Source of the DNA: SCGC-AAA076-P13 sp965656035
Lineage (GTDB): Bacteria > Pseudomonadota > Gammaproteobacteria > Magnimaribacterales > D2472
Length of the DNA: 24,525 nt
Assembly (NCBI GenBank): GCA_965656035.1
Contig: CBFHIO010000010.1
Span: 1-24,525 of the forward strand
Reading direction: 5' to 3'
The notes beneath the pieces were generated by a model. The model had not been told where the DNA came from. It made no database searches and saw only the letters and a list, made by a program, of their open reading frames with translations. The translations under genes and the position numbers were made by a program. Of the stretch, positions 7,221-15,101 are shown piece after piece; positions within the stretch are counted from its first letter, which is position 1, and every line of letters begins with the position of its first letter.

Positions 7221-8668
7221 GATTTAATGCCTTTAGGTGTTTTGAGATGCCAATCTGTTGATATTTGAAAATTATGAGCTGCTTGAAGCAGTCTGCTTTC
7301 ATCTAAAAAGTTTCCAATTAACTGAAGTCCAATTGGTTTGTTGTTAATCATACCATTTGGGATAGACATAGCGGGAAGGCCAGCAAGATTTGCTGGAATT
7401 GTAAACAAATCTTCTAAGTACATTTGAATTGGATCATCTCCTTTTGATCCAGCCTCAAATGCAGCACCTCTTGTAGTAGGAGACATAATAATGTCTACAC
7501 TTTTAAAAGCAGAATCAAAATCATTTTTTATGAGCCTTCTAACCTGTTGAGCTTTTTTATAATAAGCATCGTAAAAACCAGCAGAAAGAACATAAGAACC
7601 AATTAATATTCTTCTTTTTACCTCGTCTCCAAAACCTTCTGATCTAGTTTTTATATAGAGTTCTTCAAGATCTTTTGGGCTGTCACATCTTTTTCCAAAT
7701 TTAACTCCATCAAATCTTGATAAGTTTGATGAGCATTCTGCTGGAGCAACAACATAATAGGTGGGAACTGATAATGATATATTAGGAAGTGATATTTCGA
7801 TAAATTCTGCGCCCAAAGATTCGTAATGTTTTTTTGATTCTTCGAAAACTTCAACTACATTATTGTCTAGCTTTGATAAATCGAACTCTTTAACTAGACC
7901 AATTTTTAAGCCTTGAATAGAAGAATTTAAGTTCTCGGTAAAGTCAGGAATCGCTTCATCAATCGAAGTGGTATCTTTTTCATCATGAGAGCACATTTCA
8001 TTGAGAAGCAATGCACAATCTTCTGCTGTTCTAGCCATTGGGCCTGCTTGGTCCAGGCTAGATGCAAACGCAATCATTCCCCATCTAGAAACCCTTCCAT
8101 AAGTTGGCTTCAATCCTGATATACCACACAACGAAGCGGGTTGCCTTATAGATCCTCCTGTGTCAGTACCAGTAGCAGCAGGAACCATTCCAGCAGCTAC
8201 TGCAGCCGCCGAACCCCCAGAACTTCCACCAGGAACCAAGTTTTCACCCCATGGATTTTGAACATTGCCATAAAAACTTGTTTCATTTGATGAGCCCATA
8301 GCAAATTCATCCATATTAGTTTTTCCAACAGAGATACAGCCTGCATTTTCAAGGTTCTCAATGACAGTTGCAGAATATGGAGGTATAAAATTTGATAATA
8401 TGTTAGAACCACATGTGGTTTTAAGATCTTTTGTGCAAAAAAGGTCTTTTTGGGCAATTGGTATTCCGGCTAATGAGCCTGAGCTGAGAATATTATCTAA
8501 ATTATCAGCCTTTTTAATAGACTCTTCTTCATTAAGAGTTATAAATGCATTTAATCCAGAATTATTTTTTATGTTTAAGAAAGTTTCTTGTATAAGCTCT
8601 GTATGAGAAATAACTCTATCATCAAGCATATTTTTTAGCTCTTTAATACTTTTGTATTGAATACTCAT
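7217..8668 (-). CDS. gatA: Asp-tRNA(Asn)/Glu-tRNA(Gln) amidotransferase subunit A
   Basis: Amidase-signature glutaminase that frees ammonia from glutamine (or asparagine) and channels it to GatB. The product is 483 residues, normal length. The Lys-cisSer-Ser triad is complete: K74 in GIPIAQKDLF, S149 in PGGSSGGSAA and the nucleophile S173 in TDTGGSIRQPA. The spacing (75 and 24) equals that of characterised GatA proteins. The remaining amidase signature continues with GLKPTYGRVSRWG and the C-terminal GLPAMSIP and GLQLIG blocks. It is the middle gene of gatCAB, with four-base ATGA overlaps to gatC upstream (8665-8668) and gatB downstream, so the three subunits are probably made in equal amounts. 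Confidence 0.97.
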   Translation of the reverse strand: MSIQYKSIKELKNMLDDRVISHTELIQETFLNIKNNSGLNAFITLNEEESIKKADNLDNILSSGSLAGIPIAQKDLFCTKDLKTTCGSNILSNFIPPYSATVIENLENAGCISVGKTNMDEFAMGSSNETSFYGNVQNPWGENLVPGGSSGGSAAAVAAGMVPAATGTDTGGSIRQPASLCGISGLKPTYGRVSRWGMIAFASSLDQAGPMARTAEDCALLLNEMCSHDEKDTTSIDEAIPDFTENLNSSIQGLKIGLVKEFDLSKLDNNVVEVFEESKKHYESLGAEFIEISLPNISLSVPTYYVVAPAECSSNLSRFDGVKFGKRCDSPKDLEELYIKTRSEGFGDEVKRRILIGSYVLSAGFYDAYYKKAQQVRRLIKNDFDSAFKSVDIIMSPTTRGAAFEAGSKGDDPIQMYLEDLFTIPANLAGLPAMSIPNGMINNKPIGLQLIGNFLDESRLLQAAHNFQISTDWHLKTPKGIKS

Positions 8669-8946
8669 TCTACAACTCTTGGTACTAAGAAATAGTCATC
8701 ATTAGACTTAGGTGATCTTTCTAGAAAAATTTCTTTTCTGTTTTTTGCAGTTACATTATCTGCTCTGGTTTTAGCAGTTTTTTCAAGTGGACTAGCTAAT
8801 GGTTCGACATTTTTAGTGTTAACTTCATCTAATTGATCAACAAATTTAATAATATTTTCAAGATCTTTTGTGATTTTATCTTCATTTTTCTCATCAAGAG
8901 AAAGTCTTGATAGGTGAGCTATAGTTGTAACTGTTTTCTTGTCCAT
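8665..8946 (-). CDS. gatC: Asp-tRNA(Asn)/Glu-tRNA(Gln) amidotransferase subunit C
   Basis: Small (93-residue) scaffold subunit that wraps around the GatA-GatB interface and stabilises the complex. The typical pattern is present: an N-terminal helix IAHLSRLSLDE, a helical hairpin, the conserved extended segment VEPLASPLEKTAKTRAD (GatC proteins usually have a P-x-x-H/S-P region here), and a C-terminal FLVPRVVE tail that matches the family's ...VP.V.E ending. It is the first gene of the gatCAB operon, reading away from mreB across a 78-base divergent gap. The assignment rests on both sequence and its overlap with gatA. Confidence 0.93.
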   Translation of the reverse strand: MDKKTVTTIAHLSRLSLDEKNEDKITKDLENIIKFVDQLDEVNTKNVEPLASPLEKTAKTRADNVTAKNRKEIFLERSPKSNDDYFLVPRVVE

Positions 8947-8992
8947 ATATAGGATATTATTATAATTTAGATGGAAGATATTAACTCAACTA

Positions 8993-8998
8993 TATAAT
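8993..8998 (+). promoter_or_regulatory. Putative -10 element for mreB
   Basis: A perfect TATAAT in the 78-base divergent gap between gatC and mreB would place a transcript start near 9005, followed by the AAGGA Shine-Dalgarno (9015-9019) five bases before the GTG start at 9025. No convincing -35 hexamer is seen at the right distance. On the opposite strand ATTATA at 8959-8964 reads TATAAT and could serve gatCAB, with TTGAGT (8989-8984) 19 bases upstream. The gap is so AT-rich that both are tentative. Confidence 0.35.
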
Positions 8999-9024
8999 TA
9001 TTTATATATATTTTAAGGAATCAC

Positions 9025-10074
9025 GTGGAATTCAATATTTTTAAGACTGTAAGAGGCTATTTTTCAAACGATCTTTCAATTGATCTAGGTACTGCAAATA
9101 CCCTTATATACACAAAAGATGTAGGGATTGTTCTTAATGAACCATCCGTTGTTGCAATAAAAGAAGTTAGAGGGCAAAAGACTGTAGTGGCGGTTGGAAC
9201 AGAAGCTAAAAAAATGCTGGGTAGAACTCCAGGAAATATCAAAGCAATTCGTCCTCTATCAGATGGCGTTATTGCTGACTTTCAAGTTACAGAAAAAATG
9301 CTTCAACACTTCATAGCAAAAGTGCATGAACAAAGATTTATAAAACCAAGCCCAAGAGTATTGGTGTGTGTACCTTGTAGGTCAACTCAAGTTGAAAGAA
9401 GAGCCATTAGAGAGTCTGTTCTTGGAGCTGGAGCCCGAGATGTAAAATTGATTGAGGAACCAATGGCTGCTGCTATTGGAGCTGGTCTTCCTGTAGAGGA
9501 AGCAAGTGGCAATATGGTTGTTGATATAGGTGGAGGGACTTCTGAAATTGCGATATTGTCATTAAATGGAGTTGTATATGCGGAATCAGTAAAAATTGGT
9601 GGAGACAAGATGGATGAATCTATTACCTCATGGATTAGAAGAAATTATGGATGTGTAATTGGTGAGTCAACTGCCGAAAAGATTAAATTTACTGTTGGCT
9701 GTGCAACTGCTGAATCAGAAAAACTTGAAATGTCTATTACAGGTAGAAATCTTGCAGAAGGAATTCCAGAAACCTTCACAATAAATAGTGAACAGATATA
9801 TGAAGCAATGAAAGATCCTTTATATGGAATAGTTAGAGCAATAAGAAATGCTCTTGAGCTTTCCCCTCCGGAGTTGGCAGCTGATATAGCTGAAAGAGGT
9901 ATTGTATTAACTGGAGGAGGAGCCTTAATGAGAGATCTTGATAAGCTCATTTCAAGCTCTACTGGCATACCTGTAATATCTGCTGAAGACCCCTTAACTT
10001 GTGTTGCAAGAGGTGGAGGTCAAGCATTAGAAATTATGGATAAATACAATATAGATTTACTTTCATCTGAGTAA
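9025..10074 (+). CDS. mreB: Rod shape-determining protein MreB
   Basis: Bacterial actin homologue that polymerises under the inner membrane and directs elongation-phase peptidoglycan synthesis. The product is 349 residues, essentially the E. coli length. The actin-type nucleotide site is intact: phosphate-1 loop DLGTANTLIY (20-29), phosphate-2 loop VVDIGGGTSEIAI, and the adenosine motif IVLTGGGALMRDLD. The start is GTG at 9025 with AAGGA five bases upstream; it gives the expected N-terminal MEFNIFKTVRGYFSND, which includes an amphipathic membrane-binding stretch. mreC follows after five bases. Adjacency to gatCAB is also seen in Pseudomonas. Confidence 0.98.
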   Translation: MEFNIFKTVRGYFSNDLSIDLGTANTLIYTKDVGIVLNEPSVVAIKEVRGQKTVVAVGTEAKKMLGRTPGNIKAIRPLSDGVIADFQVTEKMLQHFIAKVHEQRFIKPSPRVLVCVPCRSTQVERRAIRESVLGAGARDVKLIEEPMAAAIGAGLPVEEASGNMVVDIGGGTSEIAILSLNGVVYAESVKIGGDKMDESITSWIRRNYGCVIGESTAEKIKFTVGCATAESEKLEMSITGRNLAEGIPETFTINSEQIYEAMKDPLYGIVRAIRNALELSPPELAADIAERGIVLTGGGALMRDLDKLISSSTGIPVISAEDPLTCVARGGGQALEIMDKYNIDLLSSE

Positions 10075-10079
10075 AAAAG

Positions 10080-10910
10080 ATGTCGAGGGTAGCACTCACT
10101 GCTGGCTCAAAATTTCTTTATTTCTTTTTTGTATCTATCTCTGGTCTATTTTTATATATCGATCTTAACTATAAAAGTTTTGAAGGAATTAAAAACTTTT
10201 ATCAATCTTTTATTATTTCATCAAAATACTTTGTTAAAAGTACAACAGTTGAGCCAATAACATTCTTATATGAAATCACAAAAGAAAAAAGTTACTTAAT
10301 TAATGAAAATAAAAAACTCAAGCTTGAATTAGATAGAAGTTATATCTCAAATTTTATCATTTCAAATGACTCAAAATTTTTTGTAGACGATGAAGCTATA
10401 AAAAACTTTCTTAATATAAATAGTATAGAAAAAGTTTTTTATCTTGCTAAATTGCAATATTTTGATAATGAAATGTACTTATGTTGCAGTAAACATAGAG
10501 CATTTATTCAACTTTATAATTCTCATAATGATCTTCTTGGCAGTCCTGTAGTAAATGATAAAGGAATTATTGGTCAAATCATTTACGGAAATTCTTTATA
10601 TGAAGTATTGTTGCTTACTGATATAGATCATGTTCTACCAATAGTTTCAGGTAATCATTTTTGCAATGCTAGAGGTTCAGGAAAACCAGAAATAATAATT
10701 TGTAAGTACAACAATAAACTATGGCAGCAAAAAGTAGAAATTGGGCAAAAATTCTTTTCCTCAGGAATGGGAGGTATTTACCCAAAAGGAATATTAATTG
10801 GAAAAGTTAAAGAAATTAGAGAAGTTGATGAAAATTTTACTGAATTTGATATAAGTCTGACATCTAGCCCGCTGGCATCAAACGTATTTGGAGTCCTTGA
10901 GAGTTTATGA
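10080..10910 (+). CDS. mreC: Rod shape-determining protein MreC
   Basis: Single-pass inner-membrane protein whose periplasmic part links MreB filaments to the wall-synthesis enzymes (PBP2/RodA). At 276 residues it is shorter than the roughly 350-residue enterobacterial protein, mainly by lacking a long C-terminal tail. An N-terminal membrane helix (about 11-28, rich in F, L and Y) is followed by a coiled coil (about 65-95, with NENKKLKLELDRS) and two beta-barrel lobes marked by GSPVVNDKGIIGQIIYGN, LLLTDIDHVLPIV, SSGMGGIYPKGILIGKV. The last four bases overlap mreD (ATGA, 10907-10910). No strong ribosome-binding site is visible, so translation may follow mreB. Confidence 0.92.
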   Translation: MSRVALTAGSKFLYFFFVSISGLFLYIDLNYKSFEGIKNFYQSFIISSKYFVKSTTVEPITFLYEITKEKSYLINENKKLKLELDRSYISNFIISNDSKFFVDDEAIKNFLNINSIEKVFYLAKLQYFDNEMYLCCSKHRAFIQLYNSHNDLLGSPVVNDKGIIGQIIYGNSLYEVLLLTDIDHVLPIVSGNHFCNARGSGKPEIIICKYNNKLWQQKVEIGQKFFSSGMGGIYPKGILIGKVKEIREVDENFTEFDISLTSSPLASNVFGVLESL

Positions 10911-11374
10911 GAAATATAGGCATCACAAAGTTCTTAATTATTATTTTCATTGCAAACATTATCGAGAGTTTATCAGCACCATACCTAATAAATTTTTATT
11001 TAAGCATACCTTTGACCTTCTTAATTTTTTCTTTTGGTATATTCAGATCATCTCGTAAGCTAAGTTCTCTATTTGCTTTTTCGTGCGGCCTGTACGTTGA
11101 CTTAATATCTAGCTCTCCATTTGGCCTCAACGCTGGAATTTTTACAATAATGTCCTATGCAATTAGCATTTATGCAAATACGTTTAAACTATTTTCATAT
11201 ATACAGATATGTATATTTTTTGGGATAGCAACTGTTTTTTATATTGGCTTTAAAAATTTAATTATGAATTTAGAAAATTTCTCATATTTATTATTGTTTA
11301 TAAGCTTTTTTATTAATATCTTATTATTCCTAATGTCTTCGATGCTTAGATATTATTTTCATCGATTTCTATAA
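10907..11374 (+). CDS. mreD: Rod shape-determining protein MreD
   Basis: A 155-residue polytopic inner-membrane protein of the Rod complex. It is strongly hydrophobic with about five predicted membrane segments (for example around residues 8-27, 30-47, 50-68, 100-118, 124-146). The family signature region is seen as GLYVDLISSSPFGLNAG (about 61-77), matching the G-x-x-x-D-x-x-x-x-x-P-x-G pattern of MreD proteins. It starts at an ATGA overlap with mreC, indicating translational coupling. The next gene, a YhdP-like protein, starts three bases after its stop; the maf and rng genes that usually intervene in Gammaproteobacteria are absent. Confidence 0.9.
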   Translation: MRNIGITKFLIIIFIANIIESLSAPYLINFYLSIPLTFLIFSFGIFRSSRKLSSLFAFSCGLYVDLISSSPFGLNAGIFTIMSYAISIYANTFKLFSYIQICIFFGIATVFYIGFKNLIMNLENFSYLLLFISFFINILLFLMSSMLRYYFHRFL

Positions 11375-11377
11375 GAC

Positions 11378-13738
11378 ATGATTAGTAAAATTAAAAAATT
11401 ATTTCTTTACGTTTTTTTTCTTTTCTTTTTTAGTATCTTGTTTGTATCGATTATATATAGCTTGGTGGTTTACAAGCCTCATAACGGCATAAAATTTATT
11501 GACAAGTTTTTTGTATCAGAATATTCATTTAATATTCAATCAATTTCATCAAATAAGAGCTTATTAAATCCTTCTTTTATATTTGAAGAAATCAAAGTTA
11601 ATGATGATAAAAATAATGAATTAATTCATATTTCAAAATTAAAGATAGGAGTAAATTTAATTGATTCTCTTATTAATGAATATTTGTTCTTTAGTATGCT
11701 TGAGATAGATACATTCAAGTCGTCTAAGAACTCTTCTCAACCCGCGTTCGAACCTTTCTTAATTAAGGGCAATAAGTTAAAGATTGACAATGATGCTATC
11801 AATGTCACCGCAAGCAAGTTTGATCTATTAATAGCTAAAAATAATTCAAAAATTCTTCTTTCTGATGGGAATATAAACTCATACCCTTTTAATAAAATCA
11901 AAGCATTTTTTGATTCAAATGATAGTAAACTTTTTTATGAAAGCAGTCACAGTTTTGATAGTAAAGAATTAAAAAAAATTAACTCAATTGACCTAAGTTC
12001 ACTTAAGGAACATGAAATCTATCTCGACTTTGATACAAAAGGCTACTTAGACTTTAAAGCAAATGAAAATAAAAGATTTGATAGGCTTAGATTTACAAAC
12101 TCTTCTGTAACGACTAATTCAGAGTTTTTAATAAACGGTATTAACTTAATAGCTTTTTTAGATTTAAATAATGAATTATTGGGTGTATTTGACTCAAGAT
12201 TGCGAGACCAAGAGATTTCAGGCAGCATTTCATATGATTTTAACAAAAGTGTTATTAGAACTAATTTGGAAATTAATATGGGAGAAATTATTGATTCAAA
12301 TAGTTATTTTTCAATGATTGGGGATGAAGTTTTTAAAACAACCGTGACTCTTTCCAAAGAAAATTTTTCCATGGAGCTATTATCAAATCTTAATAATACT
12401 AAAATCACGTCAAACATAGATGAAATTAATAGCAAATTAAATGAACCCTTAGAAACCAAAATATTTATTGAGGATATGTCAAATCCAACATATTTAGTAA
12501 AAAATAAGTATATAAATGCATTAGTTGATTTAAGCGGAAGAGGGTATTTTGCTTTTGGTGATAGTTATTTAGAGCAGATAGAAAAAACTGCATATAAAAA
12601 TGGTTTATATCTATATTTAGAACTGAATAATTTAAGTTTAGATAATATCCTGGGCAACAACGCAAGCAATGATAATGCTTTGCTTAATGATAATGCTTTG
12701 CTTAAAGAAATTAATATAAAATCAAAAAAATTTAATTTTTTTAACAACGAATACACAAATACAGAATTTAACGTTACCTTCGATGATGAGATTTATGTCA
12801 ATATTTCTGGTTTAGATTTAAATGGAAGTATAAAAATTGATAAGACTAATTTTATAAAAATTAATTTAAAAGATATTAATCTTAGTTTTGATAGTATTAA
12901 TTTGTCTCAAACCAATCTTGCATCTGATATAAAAAATATAAGTTTAAGGTTAATTGGAAATAACATAAAAACTTCTAATGATACTTTTCAAGCCATAGAT
13001 TTTTATATTCTTAAAAATGAAGACGTTTTAACCTTTGATAATATAAATATTAATAGCGAAAGAATGCAGATTGGTCCTGATAAGAATAATGAGAAGGCGT
13101 ACATTAGCTATAACAATAAATTAGATCTATACAAAATTAAGGGCAAATATAGACTGGATAATTCTTCAGGATATTTTAAAAATATTTCAAAGTATAATTT
13201 TGATTTTTTTGAGTCCGATTTAAACATTCAATGGAACAGTTTAAATAATTTAACAAACCTTGAGGGAAGGGTAGACTTTTTAATAAAAGATTTAAACCTT
13301 GATACCAATATGCCTCAAACTACTTTCTTAAGAGCATTGAGGATTTTTAATCTCAACGGAATTGTTGATGGTCTCGACGATGATTCGAACAGCATAATGA
13401 ACATTAACAGGGCTGCAGGTAAATTCATTTTGGGAAAAAATAGAGCATTAATTAGCTCGCCATTAATTTTTGAAACGGATGAAGCGAGCATGAAGTGGGT
13501 TGGGGAAATAGGTAAAAATAATTTTGGTGAATTGGATGAATTAGATCTTGATTTATCAATGAGACTCAAAATTTCTGAAAACATACCCTGGTATGCAGCT
13601 TTATTTGGTGGCGTAACAGCTATTGCCGGAGGAGTTGTGCTAGAAAATATCTTTGAAGATGCTATTGAGGACATTTCGACAATAAATTTTGAAATATATG
13701 GAACTATTGATGAGCCAAATATTAAAAGGTTAAATTAA
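11378..13738 (+). CDS. YhdP/AsmA-like envelope protein (shortened)
   Basis: Probably a member of the YhdP (TIGR02099/DUF3971) branch of AsmA-like proteins, inner-membrane-anchored periplasmic bridges that help move phospholipid to the outer membrane. Evidence: an N-terminal membrane helix (8-32), a long beta-rich, repeat-poor middle, a C-terminal AsmA-like block (NRAAGKFILGKNRALISSPL, then DLDLSMRLKISENIPWYAAL), a hydrophobic segment with GGVTAIAGGVVLENIF, and a closing FEIYGTIDEPNIKRLN that resembles the family's ...y.v.G.wd.P ending. Position after mreBCD matches yhdP in other Gammaproteobacteria. At 786 residues it is far shorter than E. coli YhdP (about 1266). Lys and Asn are very frequent and the middle is poorly conserved. 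Its last nine bases overlap convergent mgtE. Confidence 0.7.
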   Translation: MISKIKKLFLYVFFLFFFSILFVSIIYSLVVYKPHNGIKFIDKFFVSEYSFNIQSISSNKSLLNPSFIFEEIKVNDDKNNELIHISKLKIGVNLIDSLINEYLFFSMLEIDTFKSSKNSSQPAFEPFLIKGNKLKIDNDAINVTASKFDLLIAKNNSKILLSDGNINSYPFNKIKAFFDSNDSKLFYESSHSFDSKELKKINSIDLSSLKEHEIYLDFDTKGYLDFKANENKRFDRLRFTNSSVTTNSEFLINGINLIAFLDLNNELLGVFDSRLRDQEISGSISYDFNKSVIRTNLEINMGEIIDSNSYFSMIGDEVFKTTVTLSKENFSMELLSNLNNTKITSNIDEINSKLNEPLETKIFIEDMSNPTYLVKNKYINALVDLSGRGYFAFGDSYLEQIEKTAYKNGLYLYLELNNLSLDNILGNNASNDNALLNDNALLKEINIKSKKFNFFNNEYTNTEFNVTFDDEIYVNISGLDLNGSIKIDKTNFIKINLKDINLSFDSINLSQTNLASDIKNISLRLIGNNIKTSNDTFQAIDFYILKNEDVLTFDNININSERMQIGPDKNNEKAYISYNNKLDLYKIKGKYRLDNSSGYFKNISKYNFDFFESDLNIQWNSLNNLTNLEGRVDFLIKDLNLDTNMPQTTFLRALRIFNLNGIVDGLDDDSNSIMNINRAAGKFILGKNRALISSPLIFETDEASMKWVGEIGKNNFGELDELDLDLSMRLKISENIPWYAALFGGVTAIAGGVVLENIFEDAIEDISTINFEIYGTIDEPNIKRLN
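12668..12703 (+). repeat. Exact 18-bp tandem duplication inside the yhdP-like gene
   Basis: The unit AATGATAATGCTTTGCTT occurs twice in direct succession (12668-12685 and 12686-12703) and encodes NDNALL-NDNALL. The two copies are identical in DNA, including third positions, which suggests a recent slipped-strand duplication rather than old protein repetition. It is in frame and adds six residues to an apparently tolerant loop. Confidence 0.9.
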
Positions 13739-15070
13739 AAAAATTGTTGCTAAACCAAGGAAAGACAGAAAACCTATTACATCCGTAACAGTAGTAACTA
13801 CAACACTTCCTGAAATGGCTGGGTCTTGATTAAAGCTTCGCAAGACAATGGGAACAAAAACTCCAGCAATCACAGAACTTACTAAGTTAATTATTAGAGC
13901 AAATGAAATCAGTAAAGCTAAGGTAATTTCATTAAACCAAAAATATGTTGCGAGCCCTGCCAGTATTGATAAAACAATACCATTAAGAATTGATACTGCC
14001 AATTCCCTTTTGAATAACCATCTAAGATTGGAAGCATTGATTTGTTCTAATGTTAGACCTCTCAGGACAATAGTCAGGGTTTGAGTTGCAGCTACCCCAC
14101 CCATGCTGGCGACTATTGGCATCAAGATAGCGAGGTAAACAATTTGATCTAGTACATCTTTGAAGATATTAATTGTCATTGACGCTATAAAAGCAGTAAA
14201 AAGATTCATGCTTAACCAAAAAACTCTGCTCTTTGCTGCTCTGCCTGGAGGTGCAAATGTATCTTCTGCTACCCCAGCCATTCCAAGAAAATTTTGATCA
14301 GCATCCTCCCTAATTACATCTAGCACATCATCTACAGTAATTCTTCCAAGCAACTTGCCAGACTCATCAACAACAGCAGAAGAAATAATGTCATTTCTTT
14401 CAAAAAATGTTGCAACTTCTTTGTCATCCTGGGAAACAAGAATTGGATTGTTTGATGTGTCCATAACCTCTCTTGCTATAAGGTTTGGTTTGCACGTTAT
14501 TATTTTGCTTATGGAAAGTTCACCAATATATTTATCTTCTTTATTTACAACAAAAATCTTATCTGTATTGTCTGGAAGTTGGCTTTGGTCTCTTAAATAG
14601 TTAATAACAACCTCTATACTATGGCTTGGCCTAACACTTATGACATCTGTATTTAGAAGGCCGCCAGCGGTATTTTCTGGATAGGTAAGACCAATTTCAA
14701 TTCTTTTTCTATCTCTATAGGACATTTTAGATAGAATAGAATTCATTCTATCCTCTGGAATGTTTTGAAGAATGTCTACAGTTTCATCAGGTTCAAGTCT
14801 TTTTACTGCCTCAGCAAGCTCTTCATTAGAAATATTTGAAACTAATTCTTGTTGAATTTCTTCTCCAAGATCAGCTAAAACATCTCCTTCTTCATTGGTC
14901 TCCAGAAGAGAAAACAATAACTTACGTTGCTTAGGAGGAGAGGATTCTAAAGCGTGAGCAATTTCTGGAGATGATAATTTTTTTAAAAGAATTTTTATTT
15001 CATTTTCTGAAAGTCCAGTAGAGTTTTCTAATAATTGATTTAGATTATTTTCTTTCTCATTGCTTTCCAT
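13730..15070 (-). CDS. mgtE: Magnesium transporter MgtE
   Basis: Homodimeric Mg2+ channel of the inner membrane that gates itself through Mg2+ binding to cytosolic domains. The 446-residue length is typical. In order: an N-terminal superhelical domain (about 1-130, with VKRLEPDETVDILQNIPED), a CBS pair (about 135-255), the plug helix (DTFAPPGRAAKSRVFWL region, about 270-290) and five membrane helices to the C-terminus. Family marks in the pore part include MPIVASMGGVAATQTLTIVLRGL and the Mg2+-site aspartate D430 in TVTDVIGFLSFLGLA. It lies 31 bases downstream of rpoN on the same strand and may be the last gene of that operon. Its 3' end overlaps the convergent yhdP-like gene by nine bases. 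Confidence 0.95.
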   Translation of the reverse strand: MESNEKENNLNQLLENSTGLSENEIKILLKKLSSPEIAHALESSPPKQRKLLFSLLETNEEGDVLADLGEEIQQELVSNISNEELAEAVKRLEPDETVDILQNIPEDRMNSILSKMSYRDRKRIEIGLTYPENTAGGLLNTDVISVRPSHSIEVVINYLRDQSQLPDNTDKIFVVNKEDKYIGELSISKIITCKPNLIAREVMDTSNNPILVSQDDKEVATFFERNDIISSAVVDESGKLLGRITVDDVLDVIREDADQNFLGMAGVAEDTFAPPGRAAKSRVFWLSMNLFTAFIASMTINIFKDVLDQIVYLAILMPIVASMGGVAATQTLTIVLRGLTLEQINASNLRWLFKRELAVSILNGIVLSILAGLATYFWFNEITLALLISFALIINLVSSVIAGVFVPIVLRSFNQDPAISGSVVVTTVTDVIGFLSFLGLATIFLI

Positions 15071-15101
15071 GGATTAATTTTACACCAACGATAAATAAAA
15101 A

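Noticed and set aside
8197..8457. 86-codon frame in gatA (shifted frame) and similar long frames opposite gatB, mreB, murA and mgtE
   Set aside because: They lie wholly within well-conserved genes, match no family I recognise, and have the composition of out-of-frame translations.
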